Shown here: one piece after another, positions 19,657 to 20,627 of the stretch | How positions within the stretch are numbered: the stretch's first letter is position 1 | Layout of the letters: each line of letters opens with the position of its first letter | NCBI GenBank assembly: GCA_008931825.1 | Contig: QXVZ01018363.1 | Span: 1-20,627 of the forward strand | Length of the DNA: 20,627 nt | Reading direction: 5' to 3' | From: Phallusia fumigata | Taxonomy: Eukaryota; Chordata; Ascidiacea; Phlebobranchia; Ascidiidae | The notes under the pieces: generated by a model | What the model was told of the DNA's origin: nothing | Databases searched by the model: none | The model's input: only the letters and a program-made list of their open reading frames with translations | Made by a program: the position numbers and the translations under genes

Positions 19657-20176
19657 ATGGCAACAAAACTGCCAAAAATCACAGCAAGCATATACGTTTG
19701 GTGGTTTGATGTAAAAAATTATACATATTTGTGTATTATTGAAAAAGTTAAGCCAGCCTTGCCAACAAATCGCTTGTGTTCACCTTCAACACCAATTGTT
19801 TCAATGTTAAAACAGCATCAAAGACTAACCAATATTTTAAAATTTTTAGGTCCGAATGAAACAGAACAGAAACCAGCCTTTCAAAATGCCCGTCTCCTGA
19901 TCAGAAAACTTCAAAACCAAGCAGAAGCCGTGTCCCCGACTACAAATCCAGTCTCGGAATTCGGTGAGCTTAATTGAGTGATTCCAGCTGACTGGTATGA
20001 TATCAGATTTCGTAAATATCAAGCCCCCGAATCGAGTGTCTTCTTTTGCCTTCGCAGGTGCGCTGGCTGAGTGGCTAACGCCTAGACTAGATCCTGCAGC
20101 CCATCTGGTCCGACTGGAACCAAATGGGCCAGATTTTTTTGCACCTGACAACAACGAACTTGACGGGCCTTGTTGA
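19657..20176 (+). CDS. unidentified small protein, two coding exons
   Basis: Exon one (19657-19963) and exon two (20058-20176) join across a 94-nt intron with donor TTCG|GTGAGC and acceptor CTTTTGCCTTCGCAG|GT. The phase-1 junction keeps one frame open to a TGA at 20174-20176. The product would be 141 residues if it starts at ATG 19657, which has a good GCCACATGG context. An earlier ATG at 19600 is in frame, and an alternative first acceptor (TTTTTAG, 19848-19849) would make the upstream part an intron. The central part (KFLGPNETEQ, LLIRKLQNQAEAV) looks like a helical, charged segment. The second exon (ALAEWLTPRLDP, VRLEPNGPDFF) has coding-like composition and an acidic end. No signal peptide or known domain is recognised. 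Its start faces the minus-strand exon at 19125, about 530 bp away. The exon-two frame is more secure than the start. Confidence 0.5.
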
Positions 20177-20379
20177 CTGATGGAAGGAATGGAAATCCAT
20201 TGACGCTGGTTTTTCGATTTAAAGGAAATTGGATGTCGTTGATTTATGAGGTATGTATAGCTTTAGAGCTTTGCTGTGTATAGTGTTTATTACCACCAGG
20301 TGTGACTAAGTTTATTAGAAATGCAGCGTACGTTTGTTTTGTGCGAGTTGTTATATTGGTTCCGCCTTTTTTTTAACAG

Positions 20380-20609
20380 TGTCGGTAGCAACCTCAACTC
20401 TGGGTGAGAAATTTATAACTTTTTGTGCGTATTGCTCAGCCATTTTTACGTTTTGTCCCTTTAACACCGCTATCCTAATCTATGAAGTTGTGACAATACC
20501 AAGCTACAACAAAACAGATATAACGTTGTTTTTGACCTTACTTCCATCAGTCGCGATCTTAAGAATGACAGCAGTGTTGTCGAAAAGTTGTTTCCTTCCG
20601 TCGCTTTGA
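20380..20609 (+). CDS. exon-like segment with two hydrophobic stretches (partial)
   Basis: A strong acceptor (long T run, then TTTTAACAG, AG at 20378-20379) precedes a frame open to TGA at 20607-20609. It encodes two hydrophobic stretches, one around FCAYCSAIFTFCPFN and one around LFLTLLPSVAILRM ending TAVLSKSCFLPSL, separated by a short polar loop. The order resembles transmembrane helices 6 and 7 of a rhodopsin-type receptor (FxxCPFN in place of CWxP; LSKSCFLP in place of the SxCCLNP region), but the NPxxY motif is missing in this frame. A DLYF string follows in another frame, which may reflect a frameshift, a pseudogene or simple chance. The rest of the gene would lie elsewhere. No ATG opens this frame locally. 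Confidence 0.28.
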
Positions 20610-20627
20610 CTTGTATTTTTAAAATGT

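Noticed and set aside
20055-20147. tRNA-like or structured RNA: CAGGTGC/GCACCTG outer stem, TGGCTGAGTGG A-box-like string and an inner hairpin
   Set aside because: The same bases form a well-supported coding exon after a strong acceptor, in frame with the previous exon. The B box is poor and the length exceeds a tRNA.

Overview
The window looks like animal nuclear DNA, most likely from an ascidian (sea squirt) of the genus Ciona. It is moderately AT-rich, has short introns with GT-AG ends, and carries one clear developmental regulator: a FoxD forkhead transcription factor with an unusually long protein and a spliced N-terminal exon. Two single-N joins, each flanked by duplicated sequence, suggest whole-genome shotgun contigs from a very polymorphic diploid. 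By eye the two 1.6-kb copies differ by about 4 percent plus indels. That would fit C. savignyi, which is known for very high heterozygosity, but the species call is inference.

Layout. 1-6220: non-coding DNA with a degenerate GAGTC-rich repeat (about 2061-2146), a promoter-like cluster with a small ORF (3405-3646) and a 49-bp tandem duplication (4535-4629). 6224-9602: the FoxD transcription unit on the minus strand, with a poly(A) signal candidate at 6224-6229, coding exon 2 (6729-8368), a 595-nt intron holding a perfect Tcf/LEF site, coding exon 1 (8964-9396) and a TATA-like element near 9592-9602. 9650-12500: upstream DNA of FoxD with further Tcf-like and GATA motifs. 12520-12890: a second GAGTC-rich patch and a tRNA-like (SINE-type) fragment. 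13231-13695: an exact 232-nt duplication around N13463. 14117-17297: a 1.6-kb near-duplication around N15669, each copy holding a 43-bp-arm inverted repeat. 17298-19100: mostly featureless.

19101-20176: signs of a divergent gene pair. A minus-strand first exon has a YY1-type start codon context and a perfect splice donor. A plus-strand two-exon reading frame stays open across a strong intron and ends at 20176. A further plus-strand exon-like segment with two hydrophobic stretches (20380-20609) runs to the right end.

FoxD is the only gene identified with confidence. FoxD genes in Ciona are known early targets of beta-catenin/Tcf, so Tcf-type sites in the promoter region and intron fit, but their function here is inferred from motifs alone. 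No CRISPR array, retrovirus-like element or intact transposon was recognised. The most unusual large-scale feature, the 1.6-kb tandem copy, is more likely two alleles placed end to end by assembly than a true duplication.
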